Assembly (NCBI GenBank): GCA_000727475.1
Contig: KL647294.1
Span: 2,818,050 to 2,882,049 of the forward strand
Reading direction: 5' to 3'
DNA: 64,000 nucleotides
Source: Sarcocystis neurona
Lineage: Eukaryota > Apicomplexa > Conoidasida > Eucoccidiorida > Sarcocystidae
Shown here: positions 10,663-22,600 of the stretch, in pieces
Position numbering within the stretch: position 1 is the stretch's first letter
Layout: every line of letters starts with the position of its first letter
Translations under genes and position numbers: made by a program
The notes under the pieces: generated by a model
What the model was told of the DNA's origin: nothing
Database searches by the model: none
What the model saw: the letters and a program-made list of their open reading frames with translations, nothing else

Positions 10663-11035
10663 TCAATGGTGTGCCACAATTTCCGTCGATTTATTCACAC
10701 CGTCTGCTGTCTGGACAGTGGAAGGACACTTTTTGCCTTTAACTGCGCAGTCGAGTAGCCCTCGACTTTGACATGAAATCCTTCTTAGACTCATCACTGA
10801 GCGAAATTCCAGAAGTGCTCTGAACTCCTGCGTTGTAATTTCAACTTCCTCCTTGTCCATTGACATGGATGCTTGGGCCCGATGCACATGAAACAAACGG
10901 CAAACAATTTTCGCTGTGACCTCTGCCTGTTGTTTTTGAATGGCTTTCAACGTATTTACTTTGGGGACAAGTCCTCAACGTGTTCGGTTGGTCGACGATA
11001 CTGGCCGGCTTACCGACGTCCTCTGTTTTCGCCAT
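10663..11035 (-). CDS. small two-exon hypothetical protein (about 110 residues)
   Basis: Predicted model: exon 1 from the ATG at 11035 to 11014 (MAKTEDV plus one base), a GTAAGC donor at 11013, an AG acceptor at 10975-10974, and exon 2 from 10973 to the TGA at 10663. The phases match exactly (G|GA gives Gly). Exon 2 is a mixed, helix-like sequence with charged stretches such as MDKEEVEITTQEFRALLEF, unlike the surrounding DNA. The intron would be only 40 nt, shorter than the 64-69 nt candidates elsewhere here, which is the main reason for doubt. The last 40 residues are less convincing and a further intron is possible. No family is recognised. Confidence 0.33.
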
Positions 11036-13694
11036 TGCCTACAAATGTGCACACTTATTCGTACACCTGTACGCGTCTTCTGAACGGCAGGTAAAGTGTG
11101 ATATGTCGTGCTCAGTGTTCAAACTCATGCAGGCAGCACTGCAGTCAGGTAGAGACACTTTTGAGAAAAGTCGCACCGCTTCGGCGAGCGTTTTGCTGAG
11201 CCTTCTAATTAACTGGCTTGAAATTTTTTACTTCTTGTCCTGATACATGCCAGAGGCCTATGAAACCACGCGCAACGACAGAAAGTACGCATCAGCCGAA
11301 TAAGGGTAGCCCCTTGCCAGTATTCTGTCCTAGTGTAGTGGAGTCCGTTACATGTTCTCTCACGGATAAGTCGCGTCGTCAATTTTTTCCCCTCAGAATG
11401 TCAGCCCTTTTTGCAGTTTCAATCTTCCCGTTGGTACAACTGAAAATCTTGCGGCTGATGTTATCCGAAAATAGCACTGTGTCGTAAAGATGTCCACCCA
11501 GCTGCAGAAATCAGACCATATCTCGGTTGAATGCGCCGATCTCCGGCGTGTTTGCCTGTGGCATATTATTATCGCCGGAGAGGCAGTTTGTAATTCCATC
11601 TTTCTTTAGGTTATGTGACCATATTATACCAACTTCGGGTAGTTCTCCACTGACAGCTTGCGTTGTCAAAGAAAAGAAACCATGTAAAGTCACTTAATTA
11701 CTCAGTATCTCCTGACTATGTTGCCTATTTACCGTGATAGCACCCCAACCCGCGTGGAGATTGTTGGTAGTACAATGATGTTCTAGACACGCGGACTACC
11801 CGACCTACACCAAAAGTAGTGCCTGAGGTCCTCCAATCCTGAAAATACATGTGGCGCGCTGTACTACTGATCTGTACACTTTTCTGATTTGAAAAACCTT
11901 TTCCAATCTGACACCAGTGGACAGCTCACTACACTGAGCTGTACCGGCAGACCTCTTGGATCTTCGATAACCATCCGGAAGGCTCGTCACCCCTCAACCA
12001 CTGAAAGCGTGCAAATTGATTGCAACGCCTGAAAGTGTGGAAAGTTGATTGGTACGCACGCCTTCTCTTAGCATTTGTCGCAGTCTTAGTGCACTGGATA
12101 CTTTTTGCTGGCGAACCAGTGAAGGTTCTTGCCACAATGACAAGCGTCTCTATCTGGTCGTCGCGTGGCAGGTGACGGTCACGACCGTATTCCTCTATAA
12201 AGGAACAGCGCGTGAGAGTCCGCAGATAGGCTATAGCCCGCCGTGAGCCTGTCTGCAAGGCTGACGGATCGGCATTTGCGTGGACCTGTACATTTAGTGT
12301 AACAATATATCTAATAGTATATCTCCCGTTGAGAGTCCACCTCTAGGCACAATCCGCCGCGCGCCTAGAAACACACGCGTACGAGTTCGTGTGTGCCAGC
12401 TTACAGTCTTCAGCAGCCCACTTCATACGCAGGTAACAAAGGTCGCCTGTAAACTAGGCAGCTTGGTGGACTTAAACCCATACAAGTCAAGTAATAATGT
12501 GACGCAGACCAGCGAGGTGCTTACGTCCGCATATCTTGAAGCTATCGGACATATTATGCGGCGTGTCACCATTGACAACCTTGGCCTGCACACACACTGA
12601 GGCATCAGGTCTCATTCAGGTTCTACGTGAGCCTTCAATGCATGAGTAGATCGTAAGAATCCTCCAACAACTTCGGATGCACACCTGCACTTCAATCCCT
12701 GGTTGATTTGCTTCGCGCTTGTGCAATCCTGCAAAACAGTCGTGGCTGCGCAGACGTAGCTTTCGCGTGCCCTTCTGTTTACGTGTTTGCACACGTATGC
12801 ATGCAAGAACAATATCCAGTTGCTGATGCGGAAAGCTGCGCAGACTAAGTGTGTCTATCTACGGCGGACCGCTGTCCCTCTCAGTGGAGAGACATGTGTG
12901 CGAAATGAAGTGCGAGTTTGTTCAATGTTAGCTTTCCGACAATCGGTCATGTATGTCTCTGTAATTTCCTGTCGTCTTCCACATTGCAGTCTGCGTTATT
13001 TAAAGATAGGTGAGCTTCAAGGAGCGTGACCTCTCTGCTGTTGTATGCTGTTGCGAGTGTATGTGTGTGTGTGTGTGTGTGTTCAAATTTAGAGTGGAGA
13101 CCTTTCCTCTGGTGCTTGTGTTTGGAGTCTGTTAACGCGACTCTCAACAGACGTCGCGTACAAACGTGTTTTTACAGGTGTACACGTGTGGCTCCTTAGT
13201 GTCCGCGGCGACGTCGATGAAGTATTCTGTGTGCACGTCTGTGTGCCGCAGTGAGAGAGTGCTACTTCTTAATTATCATTGAAGAACCTTTTATTTAGTC
13301 TCTGAATCGGCTTTCAGCGTACAAGGTCCTGTCATCTTCTCTGAAAAGTTCGCTGCGCTTCTGCAGTGTACGCATAACCTTGTACTGCGTAGGAATTCAC
13401 TAAAGGATGTCTTCGGTTGAGAGTGAAGAACCAGAGAGTTGCCCCGCTGGTGTGCATTTTGTCTGACTGTCAAGTCTCACCCCCTAGGGCTTTCCTCTGG
13501 GGCATTCGACTGTGAAGTCTCGAACAGACACTTTCCGACGACGAACCTCTTCAAAGTAACTGCCAGTTGCCGGAAGATTTCGTCACCTGTTCACGTGCCC
13601 TTGCAGATTTAAGAATAAGCAGCACGTCTATGTGTACGTTTGACGGACTTCTCTTCTGTACGGTCTCCGTTTATCGTAACTCGCATAAGGTCAC
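11036..13694. other. gene-poor interval with a TG microsatellite
   Basis: Short open frames only. A minus-strand frame at 11929-12258 (109 codons, TTG start) has a fairly protein-like composition but no ATG and no known motif, so it is not called. A (TG)10 tract lies near 13062-13081. Confidence 0.4.
13062..13081 (+). repeat. (TG)n microsatellite
   Basis: About ten uninterrupted TG dinucleotides in the interval upstream of the 13695 gene. Confidence 0.9.
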
Positions 13695-14789
13695 ATGACG
13701 GTTCCGCCGGTACACCACCTGAGATCGACGCCTGGCGACCCATGTATCGAATGCGCCAATTTCTCTTTTAAAATGGAATTCCGTCGTAAGTGCGGGTGGT
13801 GGACTGGAAGGAAGACTGCAGAGATACGTGAAACACAGCCAGAGGAGGCGCCCAGAAAAAAGGAGGGAACACGAAGAAAGAAGAGGCTCCTGCTATTTAT
13901 GCAGGAGCGTCAATCTGACAGAAAGTCAACATTTGAGCGGTGGCGCTGGAAATCTTTCTGGAAACAGCAGATCACTCCGCCTGACGAAATCTCTGATCAT
14001 TTCATTTCTGGCTCCTTGCCGGGTGTTTTCTCCAACACGGCTGCGGAAAGCAAACAAGGAGATGGAAGACGACGAGGGAGAGCCCCAGCAGTATCAACTG
14101 TCGAACATGAAATGCCGGAAACGTTTCTAGCTGACTCGTGTTCACTGGGCGTCGGCTACAAAAAGCAGGTCTCGGGGAAAGAAAAGGAAGCGGTGAGGCG
14201 CAAAGGACAAGATAATGCAGATGAGTTTGTACGCTTTAGTGAGCAGGGAAACACCCGTAGCGAAACAGACGAACGAAAAATTGCGGAAGAAGACTTACTA
14301 GCAGAAGACACACAGGAGGACGAAGGAAAGGATATATGCAGTGAATACTTCCGAATGACGGGTCCAACAAACTCACCTCCTCCCCAGGAGTGGGAAAATA
14401 CTAGAAGCGAAGGAAGCGGAGGAAGCAAATCAAAAATCTGCATCAATTCTGGGCAGGAGGGACGTGACGTGATTCCTTCTTTGGGACGCTTGCCGCCTGC
14501 AGGAGAACAACCCATTTTTTCTCCATCGCACAAAGGTCCTTCGAGCGGCAGAAGCGCGGCAGACTCAACGATTATCGCCTCCGTAAGCCAAACAAATCTC
14601 TCTAGTGTAGCTGGAGCTCTGAGGTTGACAGCAGTTGCAGTTTCCTCACCAACTGGTGGAATAGCGCCTTCTCCACAAGTATACTTCGAAGTGAACCCTG
14701 GCGCGCTGCAGAGTTCGACTCACTTTCTGTACTCCACAACAAGCCACCAAATGCGTTCTTACATGGCTTCGCGCTTGCGTAGCCTGTAG
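13695..14789 (+). CDS. hypothetical protein, 364 residues, Lys/Arg/Glu-rich
   Basis: Single plus-strand frame from an ATG at 13695 to a TAG at 14787-14789. The first 70 residues hold basic patches (FRRKCGWWTG, RKKEGTRRKKRLLLF). A charged middle section rich in Glu, Asp, Lys and Arg follows (for example ERKIAEEDLLAEDTQEDEGK), then a Ser/Pro-rich C-terminal third. The coding strand is markedly purine-rich, unlike the DNA on either side, which supports coding. The minus-strand frame at 14156-14533 is its shadow. No signal peptide, membrane segment or known domain is visible. Further exons cannot be excluded. Confidence 0.55.
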   Translation: MTVPPVHHLRSTPGDPCIECANFSFKMEFRRKCGWWTGRKTAEIRETQPEEAPRKKEGTRRKKRLLLFMQERQSDRKSTFERWRWKSFWKQQITPPDEISDHFISGSLPGVFSNTAAESKQGDGRRRGRAPAVSTVEHEMPETFLADSCSLGVGYKKQVSGKEKEAVRRKGQDNADEFVRFSEQGNTRSETDERKIAEEDLLAEDTQEDEGKDICSEYFRMTGPTNSPPPQEWENTRSEGSGGSKSKICINSGQEGRDVIPSLGRLPPAGEQPIFSPSHKGPSSGRSAADSTIIASVSQTNLSSVAGALRLTAVAVSSPTGGIAPSPQVYFEVNPGALQSSTHFLYSTTSHQMRSYMASRLRSL

Positions 14790-16560
14790 GACATTAGTCT
14801 TTTGGTGTTCACTACTGGGCCAAAGGAGCGGACACATCTGTCGGGCATGTAGCATGCACATACACGTATATTCATCACCTTTGAGGAGGTCTGCTAATTA
14901 GACACTTGCATAAATATGTGTGTGTATACACATGTTTGTGCACACGCGCTCGTAACCTAAAGGTTTCCCCTGTCCGCTGCTATTGCAGCGGTTAACAATA
15001 CACCGGGTGAATAACAACACTGTAAATCCACTAAAAAATGCAATGGACCCATCCTACTCTTCGAACGCTTACCTAGTGGGGACTGCCCGGACACCGTCTC
15101 TAAGTCAAAGTGCTTCTGTTTGCTAGCGTGGTCGTGGCCACACTGAAGATTGCCGGGACTTGTGAGCATACGATATCAGTTCTTGAGCATCTCTGAACAG
15201 TTCAGCTGCTTGAGGTGTCTTCTTTGACACACGCGTCTCCTGGCGGACGCATGTGTTACTGGGTGGTCTACTGTCAAGAAGAAGAATCATCCAGTGGAAT
15301 GCCGTTCTGTGTAACTAAGTCACACAGGCAAAACGAGACCCCAATTAAATCTTGTTGGACGGGAACAGACGTTGCCGCTCACGTTTCCACAGTCTCTCGC
15401 TACAAAAAAAGTTTTTTATTACTCCAAAGGTCGTTCCTGCGATGGCTTCGCGACTCTCCTTTCGTTTCCGATGGCACTTAGGTAACTACGAGCAATGTTC
15501 TGTCGACACTAACCTTGTTGGGAAAGGTTGAAAGTACAAAGTTACGGTTCAACATAAAGGCTTTCGCAGAAGCAAACGAGCGTATTTTTTTGTGTCCATA
15601 TGCGTACTCAAGTACACAAATCTGTTAGAGTGTGTCCAGGTGCGCAGTTGTGTGCGCATACATGCGCGGGATGACGTAAGTGGGGTCCGACGTACACGTT
15701 TATCTGCAGGAGTGTAACGAGAGGAATTATCCTCCAACAGACTTCGTTTCCTCTGTTTTTGAATCCTCCGCCTTGAAGCCCTTAACCATTCTACGCTTCA
15801 TTCTCAGGGTGGAGTCAATCACCCATATCACACGGAAATGCATGCAGAGAGATTCTGCACACTTGAGCTCCTAACCGTCTGTCCCTTCTTGTGGAACGTA
15901 GCAGCTGGCTTCCTGTCTTCCGTTCAATTTAAATAGTGGGGGTTCACATGCGCAGCGTCTTCTACCTCAAGTTCTTTGAACCAAAGCAGACTACGAACGA
16001 CAAACATGTAAATAAATACGTACAGACTGGAACAAGCTGAATGGAGGAAGACTCCATCACGCGTGTGCATCTACGCACATATATATATGTATATATGTGA
16101 GCCTGAATCTTTCGTATACGGCTGCCTGCTACCTTTACTGATACTACGTATGCACACAGATACAGTTCTATTATCCTAGTGAATAAGGACAGCGAGCAAG
16201 TAGCACAGAGCAGAATGCGCAGCTTTTTGTCTCCTGTTCTGAACGAGTACGGACGAGAGAGAGGCTATCTTTACTGCCTCTTCACGACGTGCACTTGGGG
16301 AGACAGGCTGCGCTGCGCCCGGCAGAACGTATCATTCAATAGATGGCCACTCCCATGTCGCCGACGGATAACTGTGAAAAGCTTTGTCTCAATACGTGTC
16401 TATGGTTCCAGAAGATGGGCAACACGTGTTCGATGTGACTTGACGTGTTGTCCGCTTCTTTCCCTGAAGGCGTGCCCGCTAGATCTCAGTCTCTGCATTC
16501 GCCTCACGCGCTTTCCGTCCTGTTCGATTTTGTCTGCGTCCTGTCGCATTTTTGCTGCAG
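14790..16560. other. intergenic interval; possible 5' region of the next gene
   Basis: No supported coding. It contains AT-rich alternating stretches (16078-16098). At its end is a pyrimidine tract followed by CTGCAG (16541-16560) that resembles a 3' splice site just before the long frame at 16561. An unrecognised first exon of the next gene may therefore lie here. Confidence 0.35.
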
Positions 16561-16647
16561 CACCGTAATGTACCGTCCACAGCTGCAACAAGCTGTCCCC
16601 CCTCACCCGCCGACACAGACCAGACGTCTCCTTTTCTTTCATATCCA

Positions 16648-19600
16648 ATGAATGCAGCATCAGTCGTCGACTGCAGTCTCCGCGCCGCTGGTGCCGCTCC
16701 TGTTGCTGATGCTTCAGCTGCTGCGGGTGTTAAATCTCTTGCTACTGCTGCGGTTGCTGACGCTGTTGCTGCAAAAGCAGCTCTTCTAACCGCTACCGCT
16801 ATTGACGAGGATGGTGGGGTTGAGTTTCCTGCAGTCCCTGGTCTCCCTATTAGCGCTGCTACCGCGGTTCACATCATACGAGAGAGGCCGTCGGTGAACG
16901 AACAACGGCTCGGTGCTGCTGCTACTCAGACACAGTCTGGCTGTGAGAGATATCCTTCAGACGTGGCAGACCGTGCTCGTCCTGTGTTGCAGACAGACTC
17001 TTCTGCGGTTAAGTCGTTAAAAAAGACATTCCCCGCAGCACAGAGGTCTGCAGCAGGGGCGCGAGCAGCAACAGCCGTCAGACAATCAGCTGTTCCATTT
17101 CGGTGCTCCTACTTAGCAAGAAAAGCAGCACCTTTCTCTCTGAAACGCTTCCTACCGTCCGCAGCAGCAGCTGCTACTGGTGCAGCACCACTGCAAGGAC
17201 CAGACCTACGGGCCGCAGAGAGGGCCACTACTTACGGCCGCGTTCTGCAACAGCATGCAGAGAAGACAAACGCACGGTTTCAGGAACAGCAACAACAAAC
17301 GCAGCAGCGTCGGCAAAACCAAGAACCGAACGCCCAGCAATATCAACCGGAGCAGCAGCATCAGTGGCTTCGTCAGCAGCAGCCTTGCAGGCTTCAGCAG
17401 CCAAAGGCTTTAAGATTTCGTCTCCGTGCCCCACTTCCCAACGCGACTCCCACACAGCAGGAAATGACAGCACAGGCAACGGTTAGGCATGGCAACAGTC
17501 CTCTAGAAGAAGCAGAGGCAATTGCCTTCCCTCCGCAGCTGCGTTTCGCTCGGTTTTCTGCGACGGCGGAAGGAGCAGGGGGAATGCCGTCTCCACTGGC
17601 AGTGCTTCTGGGGTGTCCGGCCGGTGCAGCACGAACGGTAGCAGCAGGCCCTACCTCAACAGCACCACTGAAGAGAGCGGCTGCATCTTCGGCAGCAAGA
17701 GCACTATCAAGCAAAGCAACACCAACGACAGCAACAGCAAACAAGTCGCTGCTAAGGAGAATGCTGAGTTCAGCGCTTGTGGAAAATGCTCCAGGCTTTG
17801 TCTCTTCAATAGCAACACCTGCGGAGACTGCAACCGCTGCTCACGAAGTCGTCCCTGAAAACTCTTCGCCCTTCCGCTGCGTTCAGGTGCACGACAGCAG
17901 AGGACCCCGAGCTGATGCATCAGCACTTTCACCACTGTCCGCAAGTAGTTTTGTTGTTTCTTTGCCCTCGGCTGCTCCCTCTGCAACTGCAGCTGCACTG
18001 GGTACTAGCCACCACAGCAGCAGCATTCGCCGGGGCACCCGCAGCCATCCCGGCAGCGTTTGTACCGGACACCACCTGGGATACGACACAGCCATTCCTT
18101 TGTCGATGGACATCTCACCAGCAGCAGCACAGATCGCAGCTCCCCCTGGGCCAGAAGCGGAAGCAGAAATAATGTCTGCGCCTTCCGCTGTACCCAGTTC
18201 CTCTGTTTTCTCCCATCCGCTAACAAGAAGTCACGCAGCTCCTTTTCGGGACTCTAGAGCTGCTCTCCTTAGGCCGTCCTCTGCTGTTGCAGCCACTTGT
18301 AAAACTCCTCTACCCTCTCAGTCTGCTCTATCTTGTCCTGCCGCATTGTTCTCCTCTCCTTCGTTACCTGCGAGAACGCTTTCTTCACCAGACGTGCAGG
18401 TCTCCACTGACCAGATGCTTCTTCCTCAGCAGCGACAACGACGCAACAGTACACCGCCAAATCGAGCCGTAGTTGTCCTCTGTATAGGAGAGATGGGTAG
18501 TTGCGCTTCCCACCAGAAAGGCCAAAGTAGCAGCAACTGTGCCGCAGGCGATGACACTGCTTCGTCAGCGAGCTCCCCTTTCGACGGCATCTGCAGCAGC
18601 AACGCTGAATCAGAAAAAGAGCGCTCCATCGCGACAACTTGTGGCCTAGAAGAGAAGCAGTGTAGAGGCGAACAGGCGGCTACCATCGGCGTGCGAATCC
18701 GCAATACCACGAGCAGTAGCATCTCGGCCACCGGTCCCGGCACTACCATCTACAACACAGTCCACATGAACGCAGGCACTGGTGGCATTACGAGTACCTC
18801 AGGTGGGCCTTCAGTCGGCATCGCAGCGGGTTTGGGCGCTGGGGGCTTCGACGCTGCGGGCTTCGACGCTGCAGCTGGACACCAGCAAGAGGCACGTCAA
18901 CTCGGACTGCAGCACCGAGGACATCGGCAGCAGAAGCCACCTGAGGCGGTACATCCCGGGTGCCCATGCGGGGTGGATAATATAGGAGAGCTGAACCGCC
19001 AACAGCGTAGTCGTGGTGGCGAAAAGTTCTGCAACGAGACCAGCGTGATCAGCGTGGAGGACTCTGTTGTCGCCCAAGCAGAAGACACTACCACGAGGCA
19101 GCAACGCGGAAACGCTGACAGTCCACAACTACTTCGTTCTTCCGGGAGTGGCAAGCACTCAACTAGGCCTTCCACACCTGACAATGTCGCTGCATCCCCT
19201 GCCTCTCAGTCTAAGCAGACGGCTACACCACAGGGTGCAGCAGGTGCTGCCCTTGAGGCAGATTGTTTTTCAAGTGATCCGACCCGGGCATCCCTTTCTT
19301 CCCCACGCGAAGGATCAGTTTTTGTGGCTGCTCACGGTAGTGATGTTTCAGCGGGACACGGCGCGCTGCAGAACGAACAGCAGCACCAGTGTCCCACGTA
19401 TCACCAGCAACGGCAAGTGAGGGAAGGCGGACAGCAGCAGTCCGAGCAAGAGCGGCCGGCGGAGGAGCCCGAAGAGCGGCAGCGACTGCGGAATTTCCCG
19501 AGGCAGCCAACACACCTGGCCCAGTCTAACCAGCGGATGTTTCTAGCTTCACTGCAAGAGGGTCAGTCGATACAAGCTTCGTTGCTATCGGAGCAACAGC

Positions 19601-22600
19601 CCGGTGACTTCTGCAATAAAGAGCCTCAGCAGCAGCAGCGTCCCACCGAAACAGACACTTCCCTCCACGCTCGTCCACAAGTACAGGAACCTCTCTCTGT
19701 CGAACGTGTGGGAGACGCACAGGTGAACGAGCAAAACAACGCGGCAGTGCAAGCTTGCGCCTTCCCTGGGGTTCAGGTTTCTGCTGCAGATCCGCCAAAA
19801 CATGTAGTTCCAGCTTCCCAGCCAGAAGTTGCTGCTCCCGCTGCGGCTGGGGACGCGAGGGACCGGTGTGCTGCGTTACAAACGGACGCTCTGGGAATCG
19901 TCGTTCCCCTCGGTTGTGTAGGTGCTGATGGAGAGGGTCACAATTTTGGGAATACCCTTCACAGCTCCGCTGGTGCTGTTCGAAGTACTGCGCTTGATCT
20001 AGCCAACAAGGGCCAACGTGCGACTATCTCTAACCCAGGAGCGGGAGAGGCGGCATACGCGGACCTCCCCATCACTGCAGCTGCAGCCGTAAGCGTGGAA
20101 GCAACAGCGAGGTTATACTCAGCGGCGAAGGACGCTGTCGTTGACAAAGAGCCGCCTCACGTTGACCCAGAGGCTGTTGCAAAGAGTAAAGGGGACCAGA
20201 TTGTTCTTGCAAAAAGTATGCGACTTGTAGAGCCTCCGCCGACAGCAACAACGACAACAACAACGCCAGCTGATGTTGGTGGAGAGGCTTCAGTTGCGAC
20301 GCTAGGCGTGACTGCAGCAGCAACTTTGTCAAAACCATCGTCTCCAAAGGCTGTAACGGCAGCAACAGCAGAACGAACCTCGACACTTGCACCGGCAGGT
20401 GCAGCAGCAGCGACACTGCCAGCCGTGTCAGGGAAGTCATTTGAAGCAACAAGAGAGCCTGTTGAGGCCACGACCTCTTCCACACACCCGCCAGCAGGTC
20501 CAGCTGCGACAAACTCAACAGCGCTTCCTGCTCCTGATCGAGGAGGTGATGCAAGGAGCCAAGAAGAAAAAGAAGGAGCGTTAACCCTCACAGAAGCGGT
20601 GCTCGCTACAGTGGGACAGGGGGTCACTGCTGCACTGGAGTACGGGGCCACGACTCTTCGAGATTTCATTACAGAATCTTTGCCTGCTCTTTCGAGCGAT
20701 GAGGACACTACGCCAGACTGCTCTCCTTCTCACCAGTGCCTTCAACGCCGGAGAAGCAGCAACACCTGGCGCAGTGGCAGGGACACACAAACGTTCACAC
20801 AGCCGCAACGGGAGCGGGGCGAGCGCAGTAGATGCATCAGACGCACGTGTTCGGCAGGTACTACGCGAGCAACAGAAGCTTCTTTGCAGTCGAGGTGGGA
20901 GAGGATTACCAACAGCAGCGTTCTTCTTCCCCCCCCTCTGCTGGTGCGAGAATGCATGCAGCCTTCCGCTGCAGCACCGACGCGCAGAGGGCTGCCGCCT
21001 CTCAGCAGCACAAGCAGAAGTTCCAGGCGCAGCAACAGCTTCAGCGAGGCAATGCACAGGAGCCACTTGCAGCCTGTCTGGTACTCTGGTCTCCTTGATC
21101 GAACACAGACAAGAAGGAGGGTCTCCCCTGCCGTCCTGCCTGGAGCCGTAGCAACTACTGCTGCGGATGGAGGCGCTGAGATTGTCGCAGACCCTACTTT
21201 GCAGCAGGAACGTTATATGCGTGCGCCAAGTCCGGCTCTTTCAGAACCTCCTTCTCTACATCGTCAGCAGCTACCGGACCGTATAATGCAGATGCCCCGC
21301 CACCCTGTCGCAGCCTCTGCTGCACGACGCGCAGTAGCCACTGCAGGAATGCTCGTGTCAGACCTTCAAGGAGCATCAACACTAGTGCACACCCTAGGAG
21401 GCGACACCGGCTTCTCTCGCTCAGGAATGCAGAGGTCGTATTCGCCACTTCCCGTAGCTGCTGAACTCTGCACCGCTCCTTCAAGAATGACGGGTGCAAA
21501 GTCAGACCATCCTCCACTTCACACGCAGACTGGCAGGGGGTTGCGGCCGTGGCAGCCATCTCGCAGCGTTTGTAGCCCTTCAGCAGCAGCGGCCGGAGCG
21601 AGCTGGAGAAGTGCTGCTGCGACACCCGTCTCACTCTCTAAAATCACCACTCCGCACGCGCTGTCTCCCGCGCGAACCCCCCACGTCGTGGTACCTGTAT
21701 ATCCCACTGCCGCTATTATTGACTCTGCTGCTGCTGCAGGTCCCCGCGCAGCAGGCAGCAACCTTGAACACACACTAGCTCCCGCAAGTAATGGACGGGC
21801 TTCGACTGCAGCAGACAATGAGAAGCAGCGTCCGAGACGAGGGTTTGTCTTACTGCCTCCTATACTGCCTAAATCCTTGCAGAAGGAGGATCGTCTTACG
21901 CGTCGTCACCTACAGCAGGCGGCGCAACCTGAGCAGCAACAAACCCCTTCCGACTGGCAAGAGTCTATCTCGCGTAACGGTCAAGTTTCTCCGCTTCAAG
22001 CCTTGCCTGGTGCAGGTTGCATATCCCGGACAACGGGAGGTAACTTGCCGCCTCAGACAGGCGCGCGAGGACAGTTGGAGGAGCCGTCACTAGCGGAACA
22101 CAGAAATACCTTACAAATGCAGCACTATCGAGAACTGCAGCAGCACAACGTACAGCAGCAGCAAGAGCGCCAGCACGCACGCGAAAACTTTCAGCCCGTC
22201 GCGGCGCCTGTTATGGCAGAATTACGTTTTGCTGCCGAAAATATCGACTCTTCTGTTGCCTCTCCTGAGTGGGAGTTGCGGCCAAGCAGCTTTACTAGCA
22301 ACGGCGGCCTCAGGCAGCCCAGCGTCAGCGACTGCAACGCTTTTGGCGGCTTTGAGAGCCACGCCGTCAATCGTTTTAGCGGGGACTCCTCTCCACACTT
22401 CCCGAACTGCTGTGCTGGAGGTGTGATGACACCACTGCAGCATAAGCAGGCCCAGATGCGTCACGCGCGGCACCTGCTACAACCCCCTGCATATCCGACT
22501 GCTGCAGATCCACACCCGCTGCCAGCGGTTGGCTGTCAGGCATCAAAGGAGCACCTAGCAGCGAATTCTTCAGCCCACCCCGCACAGGAAACAAATGCAG

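Noticed and set aside
20072..21066. Minus-strand frames of 160-183 codons opposite the 16648-24426 gene
   Set aside because: They are repeat-driven shadows, while the plus frame stays open for over 2,500 codons and holds the block shared with the other giant protein.
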